A stretch of 45,195 nucleotides of DNA from Polaromonas sp. UBA4122. Its GTDB lineage: Bacteria > Pseudomonadota > Gammaproteobacteria > Burkholderiales > Burkholderiaceae_C. The DNA lies in the NCBI GenBank assembly GCA_002381615.1, contig DFWY01000010.1, positions 1 through 45,195 on the forward strand, written 5' to 3'. Shown one piece after another: positions 33,097 through 41,378 of the stretch (positions within the stretch are counted from its first letter, which is position 1; each line of letters starts with the position of its first letter). The notes beneath the pieces were generated by a model. It did not search any database, was not told the DNA's origin, and saw only the letters and a list, made by a program, of their open reading frames with translations. The translations under genes were made by a program, and so were the position numbers.

Positions 33097-33861
33097 ATGT
33101 CCGTTAGTGAACTTCCTGTCAAAACCGCTCGCCCCAAGTCCATGAGTGGGGCGGTGCCGAAAAGCCAGCACAAAGGCCAGCAGACCAAGGCGGCCATTGT
33201 GGACGCGGCTTTGGGGCTGGCCACGCAGATTGGCCTGGAAGGCCTGAGCATCGGTGCGCTGGCCGAGGTCATGCGCATGAGCAAGTCTGGCGTATTTGCC
33301 CATTTTGGTTCGCGCGAAGAGCTGCAGATTTCGGTGATCCGCGAATACCACGCCCGCTTCGAGGAAGAGGTGTTCTTTCCGGCCCTGCAACAGGCGCGGG
33401 GCTTGCCGCGGTTGCGCGCCATGTTTCACAACTGGATGATCCGCACCTCGGTCGAGATCGATTCGGGTTGCCTCTACATCAGCGGTGCTGTTGAATTCGA
33501 CGACCGGCCCGGGCCGGTGCGTGACGCGCTGGCGGGCTCCGTGCGGACCTGGCTGGCCGCGATGTACCGCGCGGTGGTGCAGGCCAAGGAGGCCGGCCAT
33601 TTGCGTGACGACGCCGACGAGCAGCAGATGGCCTTCGAGATTCATGGCCTCATTCTGGCGCTGCATTACGAGGCCCGCTTTCTGAAAAATCCCGGTTCCC
33701 TGGACCGGGCCAACACGGGTTTTGCCAACATCCTGGCGCGTTATGGCAGCAATGCCGCGCCTGCGCTGGCAGCGCCTGTCAGCTCTTCCACCCGTTCTCC
33801 CGCCAATTCTGCTTCGCCGAAGAAAGTCTCGGCGAAAGCAAACCCTTCCAAACCGGTTTAA
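33097..33861 (+). CDS. TetR-family transcriptional regulator
   Basis: A 254-residue repressor. The helix-turn-helix covers about residues 35-80 (AAIVDAALGLATQIGLEGLS, IGALAEVMRMSKSGVFAHFG), and the C-terminal ligand domain has SGCLYISGAVEFDDRPGPVR, a pattern of TetR regulators with a TetR_C_6-like domain. The last 30 residues are Ser/Ala/Pro/Lys-rich and probably unstructured. It lies 16 bases before an acyl-CoA dehydrogenase and so likely senses an acyl-CoA and controls the beta-oxidation genes. ATG 33097 follows the palindrome closely; ATG 33142 is an alternative with better spacing. Confidence 0.85.
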   Translation: MSVSELPVKTARPKSMSGAVPKSQHKGQQTKAAIVDAALGLATQIGLEGLSIGALAEVMRMSKSGVFAHFGSREELQISVIREYHARFEEEVFFPALQQARGLPRLRAMFHNWMIRTSVEIDSGCLYISGAVEFDDRPGPVRDALAGSVRTWLAAMYRAVVQAKEAGHLRDDADEQQMAFEIHGLILALHYEARFLKNPGSLDRANTGFANILARYGSNAAPALAAPVSSSTRSPANSASPKKVSAKANPSKPV

Positions 33862-33877
33862 AGCTAAAGGACCCTCC

Positions 33878-35686
33878 ATGCCCCACTACAACCCACCGCT
33901 GCGCGACATGCAATTCGTCATGCACGAAGTGTTCAAGGTCACCGACGAGCTCAAGGCCTTGCCAGCGCACGCCGACATCGACGTTGAAACCATCAATGCG
34001 GTTCTTGAAGAAGGCGGAAAATTTGCGGTTGAAGTCATCTTTCCGCTCAATATCAGCGGCGACGAAGAGGGTTGCACGCTCGACAAGACCACCCATGAAG
34101 TCACCCCGCCCAAAGGTTTCAAGGAAGCCTATGCGCAATATGTGGAAGGCGGCTGGGCCGCGCTGAGTTGCGACCCTGAATACGGCGGCCAGGGCTTGCC
34201 CTTCCTGGTCAACCAGTGTTTTTACGAGATGATGAACTCGGCCAACCAGGCCTGGACCATGTACCCCGGCCTCTCGCACGGTGCCTATGAGGCGCTGCAT
34301 GCCCATGGCACCGAAGAGCAGAAAAAGCTCTACCTGCCCAAGCTCACCAGCGGCGAATGGACCGGCACCATGTGCCTGACCGAGTCCCACTGCGGCACCG
34401 ACCTGGGGCTGCTGCGCACCAAGGCCATTCCTTGTGACGCAAGCCAAGCCGACGGCAGCTACAAACTCACCGGCAACAAGATTTTCATCAGCGCTGGCGA
34501 GCATGACATGGCTGAAAACATCGTGCACCTGGTGCTGGCGCGCCTACCCGATGCACCGCAAGGCAGCAAAGGCATCAGCCTGTTTGCCGTGCCCAAATTC
34601 AACATCAACAAGGACGGCTCGCTGGGCGCGCGCAATGGCATTTACTGTGGCGGCCTGGAGCACAAAATGGGCATCCATGGCAACGCCACCTGCCAGATCG
34701 TGCTTGAAGACGCCGTCGGCACGATGGTGGGCGCGCCCAACAAGGGCCTGGCCGCGATGTTTGTGATGATGAACGCCGCGCGCCTGGGCGTGGGCAACCA
34801 GTCGCTGGGCCTGACCGAGGTGGCTTTCCAGAACGCGCTGGCCTATGCCAAGGACCGTATCCAGATGCGTTCGCTGACGGGCGTGAAAGCCAAGGACAAG
34901 CCCGCCGACCCGATCATCGTGCATCCCGACGTGCGCAAGATGCTGCTGACCGCCAAGGCCTACGCCGAAGGCGGCCGCGCGCTGGCGATTTATTGCACGC
35001 TGCTGCTGGACAAGGAGCTTCACCACCCGGACGAAAAAGTGCGCCAGGACTCGGCCGAAATCGTGGCGCTGCTCACGCCCATCGTCAAGGCCTTCACCAC
35101 CGACAACGGGCACCTTGCCACCAACGCCTGCATGCAGGTCTTCGGCGGCCACGGCTACATCAAGGAATGGGGCATGGAACAGTTTGTGCGCGACAACCGC
35201 ATCAACATGATTTATGAAGGCACCAACACCATACAGTCGCTCGACCTGCTGGGCCGCAAGATTCTGGGCAACAACGGCGCCACGCTGAAAAAATTCGGCA
35301 AGCTGATTGGTGCGCTGATTGCGGAAGAAGGCGTAAACGAAAAAATGGCCGAGTTCATCAACCCGCTGGCTACCCTGGCCGACCAGATGACCAAATTCAC
35401 GACTGAGCTCGGCTTCAAGGGTTTGCAGAATCCCGACGAGGTGGGCGCCGCCGCGGTGGACTACCTGCGGGTGGCCGGCCACTTGGTGTTTGGCTACTTC
35501 TGGGCGTGCATGGCGCAAGTCGCGCTGCGCGAGGTGGCTGCTGGAAATCCCGACAAGTTCTATGTCGCCAAGTTGCAGACGGCGCGCTTTTACTTCGCCA
35601 AGCTGTTCCCGGAAACCGCGATGCTCATGCGCACGGCACGTAGCGGCAGCCGGTGCTTGATGGAAACCGATCAGGCGCTGGCCTGA
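33878..35686 (+). CDS. Acyl-CoA dehydrogenase (DmdC/FadE5-like large type)
   Basis: A 602-residue FAD enzyme that introduces the alpha-beta double bond in acyl-CoA. It is larger than classic acyl-CoA dehydrogenases because of an extra C-terminal domain, as in FadE5 and the 3-methylmercaptopropionyl-CoA dehydrogenase DmdC group. MCLTESHCGTDLGLLRTKA binds FAD; GLEHKMGIHGNATCQIVLED follows; the catalytic base is predicted as Glu447 in MIYEGTNTIQ; FGGHGYIKEWGMEQFVRD precedes it. An N-terminal block (YNPPLRDMQFVMHEVF) is also specific to this group. It is the first enzyme of the beta-oxidation cluster. Confidence 0.94.
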   Translation: MPHYNPPLRDMQFVMHEVFKVTDELKALPAHADIDVETINAVLEEGGKFAVEVIFPLNISGDEEGCTLDKTTHEVTPPKGFKEAYAQYVEGGWAALSCDPEYGGQGLPFLVNQCFYEMMNSANQAWTMYPGLSHGAYEALHAHGTEEQKKLYLPKLTSGEWTGTMCLTESHCGTDLGLLRTKAIPCDASQADGSYKLTGNKIFISAGEHDMAENIVHLVLARLPDAPQGSKGISLFAVPKFNINKDGSLGARNGIYCGGLEHKMGIHGNATCQIVLEDAVGTMVGAPNKGLAAMFVMMNAARLGVGNQSLGLTEVAFQNALAYAKDRIQMRSLTGVKAKDKPADPIIVHPDVRKMLLTAKAYAEGGRALAIYCTLLLDKELHHPDEKVRQDSAEIVALLTPIVKAFTTDNGHLATNACMQVFGGHGYIKEWGMEQFVRDNRINMIYEGTNTIQSLDLLGRKILGNNGATLKKFGKLIGALIAEEGVNEKMAEFINPLATLADQMTKFTTELGFKGLQNPDEVGAAAVDYLRVAGHLVFGYFWACMAQVALREVAAGNPDKFYVAKLQTARFYFAKLFPETAMLMRTARSGSRCLMETDQALA

Positions 35687-35716
35687 TATTTAAAGCCTTT
35701 TAGTATGGGAGACCAT

Positions 35717-36151
35717 ATGAGACGTGCGCTGACAGCTATTATTTTAGGAGCGATTGCGCTGCCTGCTCTGGCCCAGAGTACGCCGGTGGGTTTGTGGCGC
35801 AACTCCGACGACAAAACGGGCGAGGCCAAAGCCGAGATTCGCATCGTGGAGACGGCGGGTGGGCTGAGCGGAAAAATTGAAAAACGTCTGCTCAAAACCG
35901 CCAAGCCGGATGACCTTTGCACCGAGTGCAGCGATGACCGAAAGGACAAGCCGATGCTTGGCCTCGAAATTATCCGCGGCGCAAAAAAGGCGCAAGACCG
36001 TGAGGTGTGGGAGGGCGGCAAGATTCTGGACCCGGAAAACGGCCGCAACTACACCTTGAGAATAACGCCCATTGAGGACGGAAAAAAACTTGAAGTCAGG
36101 GGCTCCTTCGGGCCTTTCGGACGGACCCAGACCTGGGTTCGCCTTCAGTAA
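35717..36151 (+). CDS. DUF2147-family secreted protein
   Basis: A 144-residue protein with a signal peptide (MRRALTAIILGAIALPALAQ, cleaved near residue 19-20). The mature part shows the DUF2147 pattern: PVGLWRNSDDKTGEAKAEIR, then LCTECSDDRKDKPMLGLEII, the GGKILDPENGRNYTLRI block, and a C-terminal GSFGPFGRTQTWVRL. The family folds as a small beta-barrel and has no settled function. It sits between acyl-CoA dehydrogenase and the HAD/ECH gene, as in other Comamonadaceae beta-oxidation loci. ATG 35717 is preferred because GGGAGA precedes it. Confidence 0.85.
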   Translation: MRRALTAIILGAIALPALAQSTPVGLWRNSDDKTGEAKAEIRIVETAGGLSGKIEKRLLKTAKPDDLCTECSDDRKDKPMLGLEIIRGAKKAQDREVWEGGKILDPENGRNYTLRITPIEDGKKLEVRGSFGPFGRTQTWVRLQ

Positions 36152-36176
36152 TTCAGACCTTCGAAGAAAGAAATCC

Positions 36177-38591
36177 ATGTCGCGTTTTCAAGTAAAAAAA
36201 GTCGCCGTGCTCGGCGCTGGCGTGATGGGCGCGCAAATCGCCGCCCATCTGGTGAATTGCAGGGTGCCGGTGGTGCTGTTTGATCTGCCTGCAAAAGAGG
36301 GCCCAAAAAATGGCATCGTCATCAAGGCGATTGAAGGCCTGAAAAAGCTCAAGCCTGCGCCGCTGGGCGTGGTGGACGACGCGGGCCTGATCCAGCAGGC
36401 CAACTACGAAGAGGATATGGAGCAGCTCCTGGAGTGCGACCTGATCATCGAGGCCATTGCCGAACGCATGGACTGGAAGACCGACCTGTACCACAAGATC
36501 GCCCCCTTCATTGCTGAAGGCGCCATCGTTGCCAGCAACACTTCTGGCCTGTCGATCACCACACTGAGTCAGGCGCTGCCCGGGTCCATCAAGCCGCGTT
36601 TCTGCGGCATCCATTTCTTCAACCCGCCGCGCTACATGGCGCTGGTCGAGCTGATCAACACGCCGACCACCGAGCCCAGGGTGCTGGACGACCTGGAAGC
36701 CTTTGTGACCAGCGCGCTGGGCAAGGGCGTGATCCGCGCACACGACACGCCCAACTTCATCGCCAATCGTGTCGGCATCGCCGGCATGCTGGCCACCATC
36801 AAGGAGGCCGAAACCTTTGGCCTGAGCTATGACGTGGTCGATGACCTGACGGGCAAGAAGCTGGGCCGTGCCAGCTCGGGTACCTTTCGCACCGCCGACG
36901 TGGTCGGTCTGGACACGATGGCGCACGTCATCAAAACGCTGCAGGACAACCTGGGGCCCGACAAAGTGCCCGATCCGTTTTCGGACATGTATGGCACACC
37001 GCCCGTGCTCGCCAGGCTGCTCGAAGCCAAGAGCCTGGGCCAGAAGACGGGTGCCGGTTTCTACAAAAAGCAGGGCCACGACATACTGCGTCTGGACCCT
37101 GAAAGCATGGAGTACGTGGCCGGCGGCGCCAAGGCCGACGACGTGGTCGGCCGTATGCTGAAAAAGCCAGCCGGTGAGCGCCTCAAGCTGCTGCGTGAAG
37201 CGCAAGGCGCTGAAGCCCGCTTCCTGTGGGCCGTTTTGCGCGACCAGTTTCACTATGCCGCCGTACACCTGGAAAGTATTGCCGAAACCGCCCGCGACAT
37301 CGACTTTGCCATGCGCTGGGGCTTTGGTGCCAGGCAGGGCCCGTTCGAGTTGTGGCAACAGGCCGGCTGGCTGCAGGTGGCGACCTGGATCAAGGAAGAC
37401 ATTGACGCGGGCAAGGCCTTGGCCAAAGCCCCGCTGCCGGACTGGGTGCTCAAGGGCCCAGTGGCGGAGGCTGGCGGCGTGCATACCGCGGAGGGCTCGT
37501 GGAGTGCCTCGGCAAAAAAATTCATTCCCCGTCGCAGCCTGCCGGTCTATGCGCGCCAGCTTTTTCCTGAAAACGTGCTGGGCGCCCAAGCGCCAGCCTT
37601 TGAAACGGCGGGAACGACCCTGCACGAAGATGATTCCATTCGCCTGTGGACGCTTGATGGCGACCAAAATGATGTGCTGATCGCCAGCATCAAGACCAAA
37701 ATGCACGCCATCAACCCCGATGTGACGGAGGGCCTGGCCTTGGGCGTGGAGCTGGCCGAGAAAAGCTACAAGGGCATGGTGATCTGGTCCAACGACGAAA
37801 TGTTCTCGGCTGGTGCCGACCTGCAAGCCATGTTGCCCGCCTTCATGATGGGCGGCGCCAAGGCGATTGAAGGCGCCGAGGCCGAGTTGCAGAATGTGAT
37901 GCTCAAGCTGCGTTATGCCGCCGTACCGGTGGTGTCGGCCATTCGTGGGCTGGCGCTGGGCGGTGGCTGCGAAATGGCGGTGTATTCGGCCAGGCGCGTT
38001 GCCGCCATGGAAAGCTACATCGGTCTGGTCGAGGTGGGTGTCGGCCTGGTGCCCGGCGGCGGCGGCCTGGCCTACATCGCGCGCCGTGCCGCTGAAAACG
38101 CTGCCACTTCAACCGGCAAGGACCTGTTGCCTTTCCTGACGGAAGGCTTTAGCGCAGCTGCCATGGCCAAGGTCGGGACCGGCGCCCTTGACAGCCGCAA
38201 GATCGGCTACCTGCTCGACAGCGATGTGATCGTGCCGAACAAGGACGAACTGCTGTTCGTGGCGCTCAATGAAGCGCGCTCAATGTTCAATTCCGGCTAC
38301 CGCGCGCCGCACAAGCGGCCCTTCCCGGTGGTGGGGCGCAACGGGCTGGCTACCATCAAGGGGCAGCTGGTCAACATGCGTGACGGCGGTTTTATCAGCG
38401 CATACGACTATCACATTGCCAGCCTGATCGCCAACGTGGTCTGCGGTGGCGACGTGGATGCCGGCACGCTGGTGACGGAAGAGTATGTGATGACGCTGGA
38501 ACGCCAGGCCTTCGGCTCGCTGCTTGAGCACCCGAAGACGCAGGAACGCATCATGGGCATGATGAGCACCGGCAAACCCGTACGCAACTAA
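36177..38591 (+). CDS. 3-hydroxyacyl-CoA dehydrogenase/enoyl-CoA hydratase fusion (FadN type)
   Basis: An 804-residue bifunctional beta-oxidation enzyme. The dehydrogenase comes first: GAGVMG at residues 13-18 binds NAD, SNTSGLSITTLSQALP and FCGIHFFNPPRYMALVELI follow. The hydratase is C-terminal: oxyanion-hole FSAGADL near residue 543, LALGGGCEMAVYSARRVA, and catalytic-type Glu619 in VEVGVGLVPGGGG. This HAD-then-ECH order is the reverse of FadB/FadJ and matches FadN (YusL) and its proteobacterial relatives. It starts 26 bases after the DUF2147 gene and would work with the thiolase at 39165. Confidence 0.95.
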   Translation: MSRFQVKKVAVLGAGVMGAQIAAHLVNCRVPVVLFDLPAKEGPKNGIVIKAIEGLKKLKPAPLGVVDDAGLIQQANYEEDMEQLLECDLIIEAIAERMDWKTDLYHKIAPFIAEGAIVASNTSGLSITTLSQALPGSIKPRFCGIHFFNPPRYMALVELINTPTTEPRVLDDLEAFVTSALGKGVIRAHDTPNFIANRVGIAGMLATIKEAETFGLSYDVVDDLTGKKLGRASSGTFRTADVVGLDTMAHVIKTLQDNLGPDKVPDPFSDMYGTPPVLARLLEAKSLGQKTGAGFYKKQGHDILRLDPESMEYVAGGAKADDVVGRMLKKPAGERLKLLREAQGAEARFLWAVLRDQFHYAAVHLESIAETARDIDFAMRWGFGARQGPFELWQQAGWLQVATWIKEDIDAGKALAKAPLPDWVLKGPVAEAGGVHTAEGSWSASAKKFIPRRSLPVYARQLFPENVLGAQAPAFETAGTTLHEDDSIRLWTLDGDQNDVLIASIKTKMHAINPDVTEGLALGVELAEKSYKGMVIWSNDEMFSAGADLQAMLPAFMMGGAKAIEGAEAELQNVMLKLRYAAVPVVSAIRGLALGGGCEMAVYSARRVAAMESYIGLVEVGVGLVPGGGGLAYIARRAAENAATSTGKDLLPFLTEGFSAAAMAKVGTGALDSRKIGYLLDSDVIVPNKDELLFVALNEARSMFNSGYRAPHKRPFPVVGRNGLATIKGQLVNMRDGGFISAYDYHIASLIANVVCGGDVDAGTLVTEEYVMTLERQAFGSLLEHPKTQERIMGMMSTGKPVRN

Positions 38592-38620
38592 ATGGCCGAT
38601 CAATACGACAGGACTGTGCC

Positions 38621-39136
38621 ATGAGCCTTGACCACTCACCCAACCGGCTCGAGCGCCAACTGGCCCGGCTATCCGAAGTGCCGGCATTTGTGCGCCCCTG
38701 GTTTCGCAGTGTGGTGTTGCGCCGCGCCGTGGTATAAGAGACAGCGGCAGGCCTTAGCTTCCTGCAGATGACCGCCGACAGCGTGGAAATCGGTATCAGG
38801 AACGAGAAGAAAGTCCAGAACCACATCGGTGGCGTGCATGCGTCGGCCATGAACCTGCTGGCAGAAACCGCCACCGGCATGGTGGTGGGCATGAATGTGC
38901 GCGATGACTGCATTCCGCTGGTCAAGGAACTGAAGATGGCGTTCAGGAAGCGTGCGACCGGCTCACTGCGGGCCGTGGCCACCTTGAGTGCTGAGCAGCG
39001 CGCGGCCATGCAGGTCAGCGACAAGGGCGAGGTCAATGTGTCGGTCACGGTAACCGATGAGGCCGGCGTGAACCCGGTCAAGTGTGAATTTGTCTGGGCA
39101 TGGATACCCTCCGGCTCCCGAAAATTGACCAGCTAA
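38621..39136 (+). pseudogene. DUF4442/hotdog thioesterase-like gene with an in-frame stop
   Basis: One reading frame of 172 codons from ATG 38621 to 39136, broken only by TAA at 38735-38737. Before it: MSLDHSPNRLERQLARLSEV and PAFVRPWFRSVVLRRAVV. After it: AGLSFLQMTADSVEIGIRNE, KKVQNHIGGVHASAMNLLAE, TATGMVVGMNV, a hotdog-fold thioesterase pattern. Length and order fit an intact family member, so a single small lesion is responsible. The 13 bases GTATAAGAGACAG (38732-38744) covering the stop equal the 3' end of the Tn5/Nextera mosaic end, so the lesion may be a sequencing artefact. A restart at ATG 38768 could yield the 122-residue remainder. Confidence 0.75.
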
Positions 39137-39164
39137 AGAGCTAAAGAATTAAAGGAATTTCATC

Positions 39165-40364
39165 ATGGCCAAACAAGTCCAGGAAGCCTATATCGTTGCC
39201 GCCACGCGCACGCCCATCGGGCGCTCGCACAGGGGTTTTTTCCGCAATACCCGTCCTGACGATCTGCTGGTCAAAGTCTTGCAGGCCGCGCTGGCACAAG
39301 TGCCTACGCTGGACCCCAAAGCCATTGAGGACATCATTTGCGGCTGCGCGATTCCCGAAGGCCCGCAGGGCTTGAACGTTGCCCGTATCGGCGCCGTGCT
39401 GGCCGGCTTGCCCACCAGTGTGGGCGGCATCACTGTCAACCGTTTTTGCGCGTCGGGGCTGTCCGCCGTGCAAATGGCCGCGGACCGTATCCGGGTTGGT
39501 GAAGCCGATGTGATGATCGCGGCCGGTACCGAAAGCATGAGCATGGTGCCGATGTCGGGCAACTCCCCGTCGCTGTCACCCGCCATGTTTGCCAACGACG
39601 AGAACGTCGGCATCGCCTACGGCATGGGCCTGACCGCCGAAAAGGTGGCGCAGCAATGGAAGGTCTCGCGTGAGGCGCAGGACCAGTTTGCCTACGAGTC
39701 CCACATGAAGGCGCTCAGGGCGCAACAGACGGGCGAGTTCAAGGATGAAATCACCCCGGTGGAAGTGACCGATCGCAGCGCCAATCTGGAAACCGGTGAA
39801 GTCATTGCCAAAACCCGTACCGTGAGCCTTGACGAAGGCGCGCGCCCCGACACCACGGTGGAAGGTCTTGCCAGACTCAAGACCCCGTTCGCGGCGCGCG
39901 GCTCGGTGACGGCGGGCAACAGCTCGCAAACCTCCGACGGCGCCGGTGCGTTGATTCTGGCCAGCGAAAAAGCCGTCAAGGAATTCGGATTGACCCCGCT
40001 CGCGCGTTTTGTCAGTTTTGCCGCCAAAGGCGTGCCGCCCCACCTCATGGGCATCGGCCCCATCGAAGCCATTCCCGCGGCGTTGCGTCATGCCGGTCTG
40101 AAACTTGATGACATCGACTGGTTCGAGCTGAACGAAGCGTTTGCTGCGCAGTCACTGGCGGTGATCAACACGCTGGACTTGAACGCGGCCAAGGTCAACC
40201 CCATGGGCGGCGCGATTGCGCTGGGCCATCCGCTGGGTGCCACCGGTGCGATTCGCGCGGCCACCGTGATCCATGCGCTGCATCGTCATCAATTGAAGTA
40301 CGGCATGGTGACGATGTGTATCGGGATGGGCCAGGGCGCTGCCGGTATCTTTGAGCGGGTCTGA
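39165..40364 (+). CDS. Acetyl-CoA acyltransferase (3-ketoacyl-CoA thiolase)
   Basis: A 399-residue thiolase that cleaves 3-ketoacyl-CoA to acetyl-CoA and a shortened acyl-CoA. The nucleophile Cys95 is in NRFCASGLSA; ELNEAFAAQSLAV, NPMGGAIALGHPLGATGAIR (active-site His) and MCIGMGQGAAG (second Cys) are all present. It is the FadA/FadI-like partner of the HAD/ECH fusion just upstream. The start ATG follows AAAGGAA. Confidence 0.96.
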   Translation: MAKQVQEAYIVAATRTPIGRSHRGFFRNTRPDDLLVKVLQAALAQVPTLDPKAIEDIICGCAIPEGPQGLNVARIGAVLAGLPTSVGGITVNRFCASGLSAVQMAADRIRVGEADVMIAAGTESMSMVPMSGNSPSLSPAMFANDENVGIAYGMGLTAEKVAQQWKVSREAQDQFAYESHMKALRAQQTGEFKDEITPVEVTDRSANLETGEVIAKTRTVSLDEGARPDTTVEGLARLKTPFAARGSVTAGNSSQTSDGAGALILASEKAVKEFGLTPLARFVSFAAKGVPPHLMGIGPIEAIPAALRHAGLKLDDIDWFELNEAFAAQSLAVINTLDLNAAKVNPMGGAIALGHPLGATGAIRAATVIHALHRHQLKYGMVTMCIGMGQGAAGIFERV

Positions 40365-40422
40365 GGGGCGCGCGCCAGGTTTTGATGAAAGGTTGAGCCA
40401 CGAAGAGGTATCCTTTATCCTT

Positions 40423-41208
40423 ATGACTACAACCCTCCAGACCCCTTTAGAAATTCTCACCCACGCTGACGCTGGCGTGATGACCCTCACGCTGAACCGC
40501 GTGGGCAAGAAGAACTCCATCACCTCCGCCATGTACGGTGCCATGGCAGAGGCGCTGGAGTCGGCCAATCACGACCCTGCCGTGCGCGTGGTGGTGATCC
40601 AGGGCCATGAAAGCATTTTTTCAGCGGGTAACGACATCGGTGATTTTTTGAACAATCCGCCGTCCACGCCGGATGCGCCGGTGTTCTGCTTTCTGCGCGG
40701 CATCAGCACCTTTCCCAAGCCCATTGTTGCTGCGGTGTGCGGCCCGGCTGTCGGCATAGGCACCACGATGCTGCTGCACTGCGACCTGGTGTATGCGGGT
40801 GACAACGCGGCGTTTTCCATGCCGTTTGTCAACCTGGGCCTGTGCCCAGAAGCGGCATCGAGTTTTCTGGTGCCGCAGCTGATGGGCTACCCTCGTGCCG
40901 CAGAAGCCCTGCTGCTGGGCGAGCCCTTCATGGCCGAAACCGCGCTGGATATGGGCCTTATCAACCGCATCGTGCCGCCCGCCGAGGCCAACGCGCTGGC
41001 CCAAAGGCAGGCGCTCAAGCTGGCGGCCAAACCGCTCAGTGCCCTGATTGAAACCAAACGCCTCATGAAAAAGGGCACCACCGGTATCGTGGCTGAACGC
41101 ATGGCCGAAGAGGGCGCCAGCTTCGGCCGTATGCTGCAGGAGCCCGCCGCGCGCGAAGCGTTCACGGCGTTCATGGAAAGGCGCAAGCCTGAGTTCTCCC
41201 GAGTTTGA
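40423..41208 (+). CDS. Enoyl-CoA hydratase/isomerase family protein
   Basis: A 261-residue crotonase-fold protein. The oxyanion-hole segment FSAGNDIGDF lies near residue 66 and GPAVGIGTTMLLHCDLVYAG near 105. AFSMPFVNLGLCPEAASSFL carries one acidic catalytic residue (Glu); the second position is less clear, so an isomerase or hydratase of unusual specificity is possible. The start at 40423 follows a short AT-rich spacer with GAAGAGG upstream; an ATG at 40351 overlaps the thiolase end. It completes the beta-oxidation group. Confidence 0.9.
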   Translation: MTTTLQTPLEILTHADAGVMTLTLNRVGKKNSITSAMYGAMAEALESANHDPAVRVVVIQGHESIFSAGNDIGDFLNNPPSTPDAPVFCFLRGISTFPKPIVAAVCGPAVGIGTTMLLHCDLVYAGDNAAFSMPFVNLGLCPEAASSFLVPQLMGYPRAAEALLLGEPFMAETALDMGLINRIVPPAEANALAQRQALKLAAKPLSALIETKRLMKKGTTGIVAERMAEEGASFGRMLQEPAAREAFTAFMERRKPEFSRV

Positions 41209-41250
41209 GGGGTAAATTGGCGTTTAGCCCATATGTGACGGGCGTAAGAA

Positions 41251-41267
41251 GCTATTAATTTGATAGT
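41251..41267. repeat. Short dispersed palindromic repeat
   Basis: GCTAT (41251-41255) followed by ATAGT (41263-41267), in AGCTATTAATTTGATAGT. It is a member of the family at 5401, 5652, 23165, 28451 and 29450, here just before the SDR remnant. Confidence 0.5.
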
Positions 41268-41281
41268 ATTCTGGAGGCATC

Positions 41282-41363
41282 ATGGATGCATCCGGTTTCA
41301 AGGGAAGCCCCCTGTCCATCACCGGAGCCTCGCGTGACATCGGCCGCAGCGGCCAGGGCCATG
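41282..41363 (+). pseudogene. 5' remnant of a short-chain dehydrogenase gene
   Basis: After a strong CTGGAGG ribosome binding site, ATG 41282 opens MDASGFKGSPLSITGASRDI followed by GRS. TGASRDIGRS is the glycine-rich TGASRGIGRA motif of classical SDRs with one change. The frame then turns into unrelated sequence that overlaps the 3' end of the methyltransferase gene on the other strand. Probably only the first 25 or so codons of an SDR survive, the rest having been replaced when the methyltransferase segment arrived. Confidence 0.5.
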
Positions 41364-41378
41364 CAAACCTTCGCCTGA

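Noticed and set aside
36153..37826. 557-codon minus-strand open frame opposite the HAD/ECH gene
   Set aside because: It is a shadow of strong codon bias in a well-recognised beta-oxidation gene; the composition (many His, Gln, Arg) is typical of antisense frames.
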